Below, one piece after another: positions 41,686 to 52,439 of a DNA stretch of 64,000 bases. Below the pieces are notes generated by a model, which searched no databases, had not been told where the DNA came from, and saw only the letters and a program-made list of their open reading frames with translations. Location: NCBI GenBank assembly GCA_033032175.1, contig CM065331.1, positions 10,230,370 to 10,294,369 of the forward strand, written 5' to 3'. The translations under genes were made by a program, and so were the position numbers. Position 1 is the first letter of the stretch. Each line of letters opens with the position of its first letter. This stretch comes from Saturnia japonica. Its lineage: Eukaryota; Arthropoda; Insecta; Lepidoptera; Saturniidae.

Positions 41686-42791
41686 TGTCCTTTCTGCCCA
41701 CAGCCATAACAAAATATATCTGTAACAGATGAGGACTTTTTACTTAGCCTATCACATGAGTCGCGGTTGTGTCCTCGCGATTTACAGTAAACGCAAAATA
41801 GTTTTCTATCACTTTCCCTCATAACGCGTTTGCTTAAATTATTATCACTACGTGACGGTGACGCACGAGCGCGGGAGCACTGCACAGTGGCGGCAGCACG
41901 CGTAGCTGGTATCGAACTTGAACCCGAGGCACCTTCACTGGGTATCGTAGACATCGTATTTGACAGCTGCGGCGTAGGATATTCGATATCCCTAGGTGAC
42001 GACACTGACTGATGACTCTGGACATTTTCCGAGAGCGATTCCTCTATAGCTCGTGCCCTTTCTATCAGAGATTCAATGTCACTCACGAGATCTCTGAACA
42101 AACGTTTCCAAATCCTCCTATGTAGTAAACCATATATTATATCCAATCACGCCTCTTCTGGTAGTTAATATGGTAGTTTCGCTAGAAAAGCTCTTATTCT
42201 TACAATAAATATATCAGCACGTTCCAAACCATGCACAGCAGCAAAAATATCTCGGTACAACTTATATGCAGGGCGAGGTATTCCGTACATCGAACATAAG
42301 CGTTTCACAGCATCCGACCACGATAATATTTCGTTTCGTATTCCACACCACCATACTGCTGCTTCACCGCGAAGTAGCATCGGAAGTCCACGAAGAGCCA
42401 TATCATCGCTGACTGCTGCACAGTCCTTATATATTTCGACCGCGTCTATAAATGCTTCCACGGCTTCGGGATGTTGTGATGAACCATCGAAGCGTGCGGT
42501 GCACTTAGACAGGTTACCTGGAGTGTGTGATGACAATTGAGACGATGACATAACAGCGGCAGCAGAATCCACACCTGGTAGCCCTCCTGAGTGCGATGTC
42601 AATAGAGATTCTACCAGCTTCTGGTTCGCCTTGGCCTGTGCCTTAGAAAAGGAGGCCACGAGCGAGGACAGTTGGTCTCCGGACATGAGCACAGGTGCTA
42701 TAGGCGTGACTTGCACCGATTTCACTGATTCTTCACTTGGACTACATTCTTTGTCATTGTCTTTGTCGTTACGAACTTTTCTCGGTGGCAT
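41686..42791 (-). pseudogene. Gypsy-type Gag remnant, copy 2
   Basis: Same gag as 1182-2287: capsid-like region, then 'CVYCKSRGHNRDSC' and an interrupted second knuckle. It carries the shared TAA after 'AKLPY' and a further TGA a few codons later (a C-to-T change relative to copy 1). Copy 2 has therefore decayed further, and neither copy is maintained as a gene. Confidence 0.75.
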
Positions 42792-42864
42792 TTTTTTAAT
42801 TGCGTATATGTAGGTATTCACAAAAAAAATGTCGCTGGATTCACGGCCATTACGTTGGGAGCCA

Positions 42865-43044
42865 CTTTAATCGTCGTAAGCTACAATATATAAATGGACG
42901 CGCGCGCTATCGGGCCGGCGGCGGGCACTCTCACCCGCGGCTGCGAGCGACTATATCGGTGGCGCTATCGTGCAAGCAGAGAGGGAGGCGCACACGCAAC
43001 ACTGGGACGTACTCAGTGAACAGAGCCGTACTCGGCGCGTTACA
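42865..43044 (-). repeat. Putative 5' LTR of the gag element, copy 2
   Basis: Same segment as 2361-2540, with TGTAACGCGCC on the minus strand from 43044. Confidence 0.5.
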
Positions 43045-44698
43045 ACCTTTAAATGATTCAGGAAATTTGTATTACAAATAACACTACCCTTTATAACTTT
43101 CGAACATACATTGCATATTGCAGATACACTCACCTCACTTCCATCAACTTGTCTAAATATCTTTAAAACAATGCTTTAAAATTCAACTTTTCCCCTAATA
43201 ACTTAAACATGCCTATTCCTTTAAAGTTTTCTTTATTTGTAGTATAGGCAGCTTTTAGAAGTGTTGATATGTTTTCAGAACTAAAAAAGTACCACCGTAA
43301 ATACCAAAAGTTTTACAATTTTATTATATTTGTAATTAAAAATGTATTCTGACCAGATAAACAAAAAATATAGATACATGGGGGTCACATTTTCTTTATT
43401 TAGTGCGTTCTTCTCTGTTTTATTGACTTTCTAACAGAATGTATAGTAACTTTAGAAATAGATACCTAACAGAGCTATAAGGCGGCTTGGTATATAATAA
43501 AATTATAACTACTATAGATACTACCGCGGCATAATTTATAAAGTACATATCATATATGAAATACAAATTTTCTCTGCAATAAAAATTATAGAAAAACATG
43601 CATTTCGGTTTTAGCCGACCGCGAAAAAGGAGTGTTATATTTTTCCAGCGTATGTATATATGTCTATTTCTATGGCGCGCTCTGTAGCCTAAACGGCTTG
43701 AAGGATTTTAGCACACGAGGTGTCGTTAGATTCGTCTTAATTGTGGAAATGACATATGCAGAGATTGTTATCTTAAATTAGGAAATATCGTATTTTGCAA
43801 CGTAATGTTGATTGTTGGAAGCTTGAAAAGCTCTCATTTTCAGACCTAAATGTATTTACTTACATTGCTTGCTTATTCGCAGGTTGCAATAACGCCAGCC
43901 GACTATTGCCATTTTTAACGATAGTAAAGGATAACTGACAGAAGAATAATAGTGTCTTTAATAGTTTGTTATACATTGCGTAGGAATAATGCATTACATT
44001 ATTGGATGTTGTAATAATTACCATCTTTAAACAAAGGACGCTAATAGAAAGGTAATTTGAAGAGAAATTGAGAGTATGTCATCCAACAGAGATAGTACAG
44101 TCAATTTGTCGAACAACTAAAAAAACTAGTAAAGATTTTCAAAAACGAGTATGTGAAGTTTAAATTAAAATATCAGAGATGGCACTAGTAAAAGCAGGAT
44201 TTACCCCTGTACCAGTACGTATCGTACATTACGACAATTGCATGCCCTCGTACGATACCAAATTATACGAAAATACGTTAATTTTAACAATATAAGAATT
44301 CAAAAAATAGGTCCTCTGGAGCAGAAATTGATGAAGTACGATAGTTTTGGACCAAAATAGGAAAAAACGATAATTTCGGAGTTGCTGGTACGATAACTGC
44401 CACGCTTTAGGTTGTGAACCCTGAGTAGAAATAGAAGTTAGTAGTACGGCTATGCACATAAAGTTCTCCCCAAATTTCCCCGGTGCCAAAATTTTCTTCC
44501 CTAAAAATTTCCCCAGCGACCTTATTTTTCCCAAAATGGGAAAAAACCTCAATCTAGAGACCCTGGTTAGGGGGGACTTCATAGACATTGACGCTGACAT
44601 TAGTAGAGAGAAAGAGTTACCATCTATCAATTTGGTCCCACAATAAAGTTTCAAAGGCGCGTTCAGTTTTATCTATGGGGACATCAACAAATAATACT

Positions 44699-45788
44699 AA
44701 TGTCATGATAGAATCTCATCAGAATTTGCAAATAAATGCATAGATAACTATTACTAAAAGTATTTGAGCGAAGAAAGTATTTTCAAAATACTAAGATACC
44801 AAACAAAAGATATTTAATTAAATACAAGATACAAAATGAATTATAAAAAAGTATTTTAGATACAAGATGAAAATACGTATTTTGTATCTTGTATCTGTAT
44901 CTCAAATACTTGTATCTTAAATAAGTAACATCTCTGTTCGTAAGTTCTTTTGAAGGTATTTTGTGTTAAACTTCCCTTCTAATGTTATGTTGTCTATGTG
45001 TACGTTTATTTTTATAGGCGGTGTAACTAATAATAATACCACTTTAAAAAATCTCATTTAAAGAGATCCAATACAAATCATCAGCCAAATTTACAACAGA
45101 ACTTGACTCTTTAATCACTTGACATTGGCAGAATCAATCGTATTCCCACAACGACACGAAAGGAGTCATAAAAATAATTATTTTGTGATATGTTATGTAT
45201 TGCGTTTGCGATCGCGAGTGATCACTGTACCTAAGTAACCTCAAACTCTTAATCTCAATCTTTTGGATAGACACGAGGCATTTTACCCCAGGGCCCAGTT
45301 CTTTCGAATCTGGCACTTAAATACTTGACACCTACGGCTTCCTCTGTATCTTCAGAGAGAGTGGCTTCTACCGTAAATGTGACGGTTCCTAACAATAGGA
45401 GCCAGCTGACAGCGGAGCATGTAAAAAGCAGAATTTTTTTACTTTCACTGCTTTCACGATAGCTTTTTAGTGTTTGTTATTTTAGTAAGTTTGCCTTATA
45501 AAAAGGAATACTGATTAAAATACCTCTGTTTTTATTGAGATTTTTGTACATTAAAGTAATGTACATTTTGTATAAAAATTACTATTTATATTATTGAGCT
45601 AGGCTAAAATAAATAGGTACATTATTATTTTAATACCGTTATTTATTTTTAATATTTGACCGATAAATCGATATTTTTTCCTTGAGATATCAACATTGTT
45701 ATTTATATTATAACAAATAATAATACATCAATATATTTTCACTTCCGACATCCCTATTATAAATTTGACAACACAATCATAAAGTAAA
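44699..45788. other. Spacer with a short palindrome, no gene
   Basis: It contains an imperfect hairpin near 44851-44891 (gatacaagatgaaaatac / gtattttgtatcttgtatc) inside a tract of 'gatacaa/ttgtatc' motifs, probably a decayed foldback element. No supported coding region. Confidence 0.5.
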
Positions 45789-46332
45789 CAAGTGCTGCCA
45801 TTTTAGTGCTTTCGGTGCTAGATCTAGAGGAATTTTAGGGTAATCAACTCCCTGTATATGCAATTGACTCCTATCGGAAAATCTAGCGAAAAGAGTCAAA
45901 TAAATCTAGCGCTTTATCGAAATGGTGTTTAAATTATACCATACTTATTACTTTTTTATAACCATTTCAAAACGAACTTTATTTCCACAGAATGTCTGTA
46001 AGTTTCTATTTAAGTTTAAACATTCTATCACTTCCACATTCTAATGCAGGTATTGAAAGAATATTTAGCACAATGAATACAGTGAAAAATAAATGAGGTG
46101 ATGCTCTCAATGCAGACAAGATTAATGTGGATTTGATTTGATTCAGGTAAGAATAGGCTTGACTTCTAAACAATCAACGTTTCAATGATGTACGTAATGT
46201 GGAACGTATCTATTTAAAAACAGCCTTATAATCTACTATCTAGTGCTTTTTTAATCACACTTGTTAAGCAGAATCTAGCGCTTTTCTTGGAGTGATCTAG
46301 CGCCTAACACTCAAACAGAGCTGGCAGCAGTG
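45789..46332 (+). mobile_element. hAT transposon relic
   Basis: The ends are imperfect inverted repeats: caagtgctgcca...gtgctagatc at the left, and the complement of cactgctgcca...gcgctagatc at the right. Inside, about 46019-46130 reads in frame as a hAT C-terminal dimerisation motif ('LSLPHSNAGIERIFS') followed by an in-frame TGA. 'atctagcgc' motifs recur near both ends. No clean 8-bp target duplication is visible (aaagtaaa / cattatac). The copy is a short, dead derivative. Confidence 0.65.
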
Positions 46333-46809
46333 CATTATACGGATTAAAATTATACTGAAGTTATACCATGGAAGTATTAGGTACGTACTACAAATAACAA
46401 TTTGTAAAAGTGAAAGTTTGTATAGTTTTTTTCTAAAAGTTTGTTTATTAATTCCGTGAGATAAATAACATTATACATTACGGACATTACCTTAAGCAGT
46501 ATTACCAGTGACCGATAGCAAAAAGTTACCAAGGTCTGCTTAAACTTATGAGCTCAAAAGTAACGTATTCTCATAAATAGTCGAAGGAATTGCAATTTTA
46601 TCCTTATTGATGTATCAAATGAGTACTTACTTGCACTTCCTTACATAGCTTGATAGTGAACAACATTAACAGAACTATTAACGTCAATTGCTTTGTCTAC
46701 ACTCGGTACCTATTAATTCATCTAGTTTTATTTACCACTCAGCTCAGTCAAACAAGATCACAACTACGTTCAATGTCAAGATTCTCCCGTTTTTTTCTGT
46801 TTCTTCCCG

Positions 46810-47030
46810 ACCACAAGAAGGCTTGCTATAACAGCACTGTTGGGTTCCCGTCACTTCCCCTCTGCGTGAAGGAAGGTGGGGCATAACTCTTCCCGGTTTG
46901 GACCGGCTATTTTGTTTGGCCGGATGCCCGACTCGTAGATACCGTACGGATGCCAGTAGGGCTAGGTGGTGGGGAGGGACCCGGGAGGTGCAATAATGCA
47001 CGGTCGCTTGAGGTGCTGGCTCTTCAATAA
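46810..47030 (-). repeat. Repeat shared with 40085-40290
   Basis: The reverse complement of this segment matches 40085-40290 at roughly 75-80% by eye. It is probably a LINE 3' region. The minus-strand frame 46744-47001 within it has no recognisable domain. Confidence 0.7.
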
Positions 47031-47371
47031 AACTCGAGCTTCTTTACTTCACTAAGGCGTTCGCAGAATGACCAATCCTGTTTTCTTCTTATTATGTAGA
47101 TGTGTACCCGATGACTCGAATCGTGTCCGACACGATTTTTGCCTAGCTTAAAAATAACATACATAATTACCTTATAGAGGCTCTACTTTTGGTCTATTTT
47201 TTGTATCTGTTTTCACTATGGTCGCCCTGTTTCCCGCTCTATATTTATTTGAATATATAAGTTACATATACAAGTTAAATATAAAATTGTTCCTTATTCT
47301 ATTCCCTATCCAATAAACACATTGCAATAAATGTATTGCAATATGTTTAATGGATAGGGGATAATCCTTGT

Positions 47372-49000
47372 ATGGAATATGTGCTTAATGTATACCCCGG
47401 GTATACGTTTTTAGGTATATTATTAGATAAAAATCTATCTGGCATTCCTCATTTTGATACAATCGTAGAAAAATGTGAAAAATCTATTAATATCCTTCGT
47501 ATTTTATCGTATAACGCCACTGTTCGAAGTCATCTGGATTGTGGATCGTTCCTTTTGGAACCTTGTAATAAAGTAGCCTTAGATAATTCAAATAAAATAC
47601 AATATATATGCATCAGAATAATCATTGACGCCATTAAATCCTCCCCACCAATGCTCTGCAAGTAGAATGTGTAGATCCTCCGTTGTACCTGCGCAGGCAA
47701 AATATATATGACAGGTTCCTTTTTAAAAAAATTCTGAATTCTAACCATGCCTTAATTCCCAAACTGCAAAACCTTTTACAAGCATTTGAACCTTGATGTT
47801 ATCAATCTATTAATGAGCTCCCTTGCATTCTTCAATTTTAAATTAAAATTAACAGTATGTATTATATTTCCTTTTTATAAATCATGCTTCAATCTTTTAT
47901 ACAATACTAACTATTTTGCTTTAATTTTTCGACCTGCCATTATATTGAATTTTGGCGTCTATAGAGACTCTATTGAAGCTAATAGTGTATTTCATAGTAT
48001 TGTTGCTAAATACTGGGAGGATTGGATTCCTATTATTACTGATGCCTCTAAATTGGTTGGTTTTGGTAATGTAGGTGCTGCAGTTTGGATACCGAAATAT
48101 AGGATTATTCTTAGTTATACATGCCCTCCACTTTCCTCGGTGTTTACCGGGGAAGCTGTTGCCATTCTCGAATCTGTGTCATTTATTATGTCTCACAAAC
48201 TAAAGAGAGCAATTGTCTTTACTGACAGTAAAAGCTGCCTACAAGCCATACATTCTAATCCAATTCGTTCTATATCCAGACATCCGGTAATATTGAAGAT
48301 TAGAGAAGCAATGTATGAGTGTCACATCTCAGGACTTGACACTGTGCTAGCATGGATTCCAGGCCATTGCGGTATCTCTAGTAATGAAACAGTAGACTCA
48401 TGCGCAAAAACTACTGCCCAGTCTGGCTCCATGGATCATTATAGGCTATACACAGATGATATCCGCTCTCTTGCGAAAGCAAGGCTGCTAGAAGCATGGC
48501 AAAAGGATTGAAATCACTCCAGAAAACATAAAGCCAAATTTATGGTCTTGTGGCAGCGCACAATAATTTTATATATCGCTAGCCATCTGCCGTCGCCTCA
48601 CCATGTGTCATCGGCGAGGAAGGCCGCGCGAGGGAGGAGTGCGAGATAACGGCACTTCGGCCGCTCGCCAGCGCCCGTGCTGCCTGTCGACCGCCAGAGC
48701 TCACTAGCCTACGTGCGAGACGGACATACGTCAAGCGCTCCCGTACATAGCTATAACGATTCTTATTTTGATGTTCATTATAATTTAAATAAACAAATTA
48801 TACAACAGTCTTTTGCAAAGTAATGTCCCCCGAAAACCATGGTTTTTTTTAAATTCACATTTCTCAGTAAAAAGGTTTCTGACATCATTTGTCGTCTCCG
48901 TTTGGGTCATGGGTGCACTTCTGTACATTTAACTAAATTAAGAATTAAGAACCGTTCCATTAGAGAATGGTTCCCCTGATCACATATTTTTTAATTGTTC
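47372..49000 (+). mobile_element. I-like LINE relic (RT C-terminus and RNase H), split by a solo LTR
   Basis: The pieces match the ORF2 at 58432-62193 in order. Post-RT region (47372-47665): 'FLGILLDKNLSGIPHFDTIV' versus 'FLGRIFDSKCTGIPHVNYIV'. RNase H (47786-48511): 'GEAVAILESVSFI', 'AIVFTDSKSCLQAI' and 'AWIPGHCGISSNE'. Then 48812-49000 has 'ICRLRFGHGC', matching the C-terminal segment. Stops and frameshifts abound. The family is the same as or close to the larger LINE 3.4 kb downstream. Confidence 0.78.
48549..48807. mobile_element. Solo LTR with 4-bp target-site duplication
   Basis: 259 bases beginning TGTGGCAGCG and ending ATACAACA, flanked by GTCT at 48545-48548 and 48808-48811. It interrupts the LINE relic precisely: LINE homology stops before it and resumes after it. 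It contains a GC-rich middle and 'aataaa' near the right end, consistent with an LTR. A 4-bp duplication suits gypsy-type integrases. Strand is not assigned. Confidence 0.8.
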
Positions 49001-50815
49001 CAAAACAGATATTCTCTTTATGACGTTTCATCTCCTTCTCTTCCTCGTCCTACTAACCTTGTGTAAGGTTACTCAAAACATTTCTTAAAAAAAACGTGAC
49101 TACCTTCCGTTTTGCAGAATGAATGTGGGTGGTATACAAATATTAAGGAAAAAAAGGTATAAAAGCAAAAACAGTAACAGTGTAGGGGCAGTATATTTTT
49201 TTAGTTTTCACGTTACGCTTGAAGGACCTGATGCCATAAGAGGCCTACCTCTTTACCTCTCCATAGAGCAGACCAAATGTAGACGTCGGCGAAATCGACA
49301 TTGCGAGGCCTCTGTCATTTCCCAGTCAAAATGAAAACGATAAGTAGAATGAGGCTGATGCTAATTGCTATACGGAACGTTTTTTATGTTAGGAACTTAT
49401 ATTTGTTTTTAACCCAATTCTTTGGCCACTTTTTGGGGTATGAATTTTTTGTTTTTCTAGCGCCTTTAAAAAAGCGTTAATCATTTCTTGGTTCCTGGAC
49501 TTGGCAGCACTGAGTTTATTGTGTCCTTTCTCCTAGGTGTCATAGATAAGTACATAATAGTCAGTTAATAGTACTGAGTTATCTATGCGTATGCGTATCT
49601 CTGGTTATTGGTCTATGTTGCGTAGCATAGACCAATAACCAGAGGAATGCGTAGTATCCAAGGTTGTGAAATAAAAATCGAATAAAAAAAATTGATTAAT
49701 AATCCATATTTTATTTAAAAATAATTGAGTTTTGAAAATTGATTTTTTTTTCACTGTCAATTTTTTTGTTGTTGAATCTAATGTCATTTTTTTGTGAAAG
49801 TAGGTATTTAATAACACTTCTGTACCTTTAAAACAGCGTTAAATTTCCCAAAACTGCTATTTCTAAATTCTTTGCCCACAGAGATGTGGTAATTTGTTTT
49901 TAAATATTTGTATACTTAATGTTTGTTGATTTTATTACTGACTGATGATTATTACTGTGATAAACATTTATTATATGATTAATAAAGTGATGATTTTGAA
50001 TATATCAGGCGTATAATTCAATTTCTTAAGAATTTATGAAATAAATCGATTATTTAAATCAATTGATTATTTATTTGAATAAAATTAATTTTTTTAAATC
50101 AATTTTATTTCTATACAATATAATCGATATATTTAAAAAAAATCACATTCTAGTAGTATCCTTTGTAGCTGTGTGTGATTGTGTCCGATTTAGAGGTGGG
50201 TGATTATGATTAGTTGATATAATTGAGATATTCTTTAAGAATGAACTACTTAACTGAAATTTTTCATAATCGATTTATAATTCACAATTGAATTACGAAT
50301 ATGAATGATCATACATAATAGAGCCTGTGATGATTACATGGTATTAACCCAGAAGTGGCCGAGAGTGGAGAGCAAAAAAAACCTGAATACTTCGATAACA
50401 CCGCCCACTGTATGTTAGTGGAAAGCCAAAAACAACAAAAAAAAGGTCACACACTCGTATGACCTACAAAAAAAATTGACCGTCACCGGACGTCTGATAG
50501 ATGTGAAACATGTTACTGAACAAAAGAAACAAACACTCAACACTACAAATAAAGAATATATAGCGTGGCGGTGCGTCGGCACACCAACAATCAGGTTTAC
50601 CTTGGCCTATAGACTGTTACTACGTATATAGGTATAGCACATATATTCCATCATATAGCGTGCCGATGCGTCGCCACGGCCTATATCGCCACGCCAACAA
50701 AAAAACAAAAAAGGTCGTTCGGTCCTAATTATTACTCTTTTTATTAAATTACTAACCTACCATTACTAATGGTACTTCGGCTATGAATGATCACTCATCA
50801 TTGAATTATTAATAT
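49001..50815. other. Spacer with hairpin and dispersed repeats, no gene
   Basis: No supported gene. A perfect 19-bp hairpin lies at 49599-49644. The segment 50497-50690 carries 'gatagatgtgaaacat' and two 'atatagcgtg..gatgcgtcg' units related to 22225-22435. Long A/T-rich alternations near 49680-50150 look like simple drift. Confidence 0.5.
49599..49644. repeat. Perfect 19-bp inverted repeat (hairpin)
   Basis: ctctggttattggtctatg (49599-49617) and its exact complement (49626-49644) around ttgcgtag. The core 'ttattggtctatg' recurs near 52387. Confidence 0.9.
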
Positions 50816-50817
50816 TA

Positions 50818-52094
50818 GGTCTTTACCTATGAAATTGCCGTTTTGTATGAAAAAATTGAAACGATTTTTTTTCATGTATTTTTTATTTGTATTAATCGAA
50901 GTAATCACCCATGCAATCAATGCATCTTTGCCAGCGCAGTGGCAGTTTATTGATGCCCTTCTTAAAGAAATCAGCTGGACGGGAGGCAACAAATTCTTCA
51001 AAGGCATTTTGTACTGCCTCTCGGGTATTGAATTTTTTCCCCGCCAAGGAGTTTTCCAAATTCTGGAAAAAGTAGTAGTCTGTAGGCGCAAGGTCTGGTG
51101 AGTAGGGCGGAAGACGGAGAACTTCCAACCCCAGTTCTTGCAACTTGGAGACCGTCTGCTGTGCAGTATGAGGTCGCGCGTTGTCGTGCAGGAGCAGCGG
51201 AGACGAGCGATTGACCAATGCTGGTTGGAGATGTGCCAGCTTCTCCATCATTGTGTTCAGTTCTTCACAGTACACATCTGCAGTAATGCTCACCCCGTTT
51301 GGTAAGAAGCTGTGATGAATCACACTGGCGCTAGACCACCAAACAGTGACCATCACTTTTCTAGGGGTAAGTTTTCGTTTAGGGCATTGTTTAGGTGCTG
51401 AACCAGGATCCAACAAACTTGCTGAGCGCTTGCGGTTATCAAACAGAATCCATTTTTCATCGCAGGTAACAATGCGGTTCAAAATTCCTTCATTTGTGTG
51501 TCTGTTGAGCAGTGCAAGGCATGTCTCGACGCGTACTTCGCGCTGGCGATCATTGAGTTCGTGGGGCACCCATTTGTCAAGCTTTTTTACCTTGCCAATT
51601 TGACGCAAATGGACCAATATTGTTTTGACGCTAACGTCGAAAGCTGCTGCTAATTCAGCCGTAGATTGTGTATCATTAGCTTCCAAAATCGCTTTTAATT
51701 CGTCATTGTTGACCAAAGTCTTCGAACGACCGCGAGATTCATTTTTCAGGTCGAAATTCCCAGAACGGAAGCGAACAAACCACAGGTGGTGCGTTGGTTT
51801 GTAGTGTTAGCTCCGTAAACGTCGTTGATATTGCGTACCGCTTGTGCCGGGTTGCTACCACGACGGTACTCATATTCCATAATTACTCGAATTTTTAACG
51901 TATCCATGATGACAAAAAAGATTGAAATGCGATGAAAATGTAACACTAATCAATAAACAAATGACTACTTTTGGAAAAAGAATTCCATGTTTTTAAAATA
52001 AAATTAATTTGAAATTAGAATTCTTAGCCAAACAAAAATTATTTTGATTTGAAACGGCCAGTACTGCAGAACGGCAATTTCATAGGTAAAGACC
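50818..52094 (-). mobile_element. mariner-family DNA transposon
   Basis: 1277 bases with terminal inverted repeats GGTCTTTACCTATGAAATTG at both ends (27 of the first 28 positions match) and TA duplications at 50816-50817 and 52095-52096. One transposase gene lies on the minus strand. Length and ends match the mariner type. It sits between two 50-base look-alike segments at 50762-50811 and 52115-52168. Confidence 0.95.
50892..51907 (-). pseudogene. mariner transposase (DD34D), one frameshift
   Basis: The start ATG is at 51907 ('MDTLKIRVIMEYEYRRG', first helix-turn-helix). The frame is lost near 51785-51800, then the remainder (through 51716 to 50892) encodes a second HTH ('STAELAAAFDVSVKTILVHL'), 'WVPHEL', the first Asp in 'VTCDEKWI', the second in 'LLHDNARPH' and the third in 'PTDYYFF'. 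Counting gives 34 residues between the second and third Asp, the mariner signature. The catalytic part is intact. Only the shift between the two HTH motifs prevents a full product. Confidence 0.92.
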
Positions 52095-52426
52095 TATTAT
52101 TAGTAATTAACTAATTAGTAATGGTAGTTCGATTATGTATGATCACTAATCTTTGAATAAAATTAGTAAATTCTAAATGCTGTAATCGAGTTAAATCGAA
52201 ATATCTTCATAATCTAATGATTACATTAGTATGTATAGTGTTTATCTCATATTAAAAGGCTCATAATCGTCCACCGTTAATAACTTACTACTTTCCGTTT
52301 ATTCATATTAATCTATGCTTACTACCGTTAGTCTCAGTTAGTCTGATGCAGAGATAAATAACAATTATTATTGGATTGGTCTATGGTTATTGGTCTATGG
52401 TCTGATGTCTGATCGTAGATTGATAT

Positions 52427-52439
52427 GAGTCTGATTGTG
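52427..52439 (+). repeat. Target-site duplication, left copy, of the I-like LINE
   Basis: GAGTCTGATTGTG, repeated exactly at 62357-62369. The first G could belong to the GAA tail, leaving at least 12 bp. Confidence 0.85.

Larger units (their letters stand above)
40516..44698. repeat. Composite repeat block, copy 2 (direct duplicate of 1-4187)
   Basis: Same content and order as 1-4187. Differences include single-base changes and short indels, for example in the CA-rich LINE tail and the poly(A) length (14 versus 16). The right edge (aataatact) marks where the copies diverge: copy 1 enters an LTR, copy 2 continues as 'aatgtcatgatag'. Confidence 0.93.

Noticed and set aside
47786..48511. RNase H-like frame as a host RNase H gene
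   Set aside because: Its neighbours on both sides match the LINE ORF2 order at 60439-62193, so it is a LINE relic.
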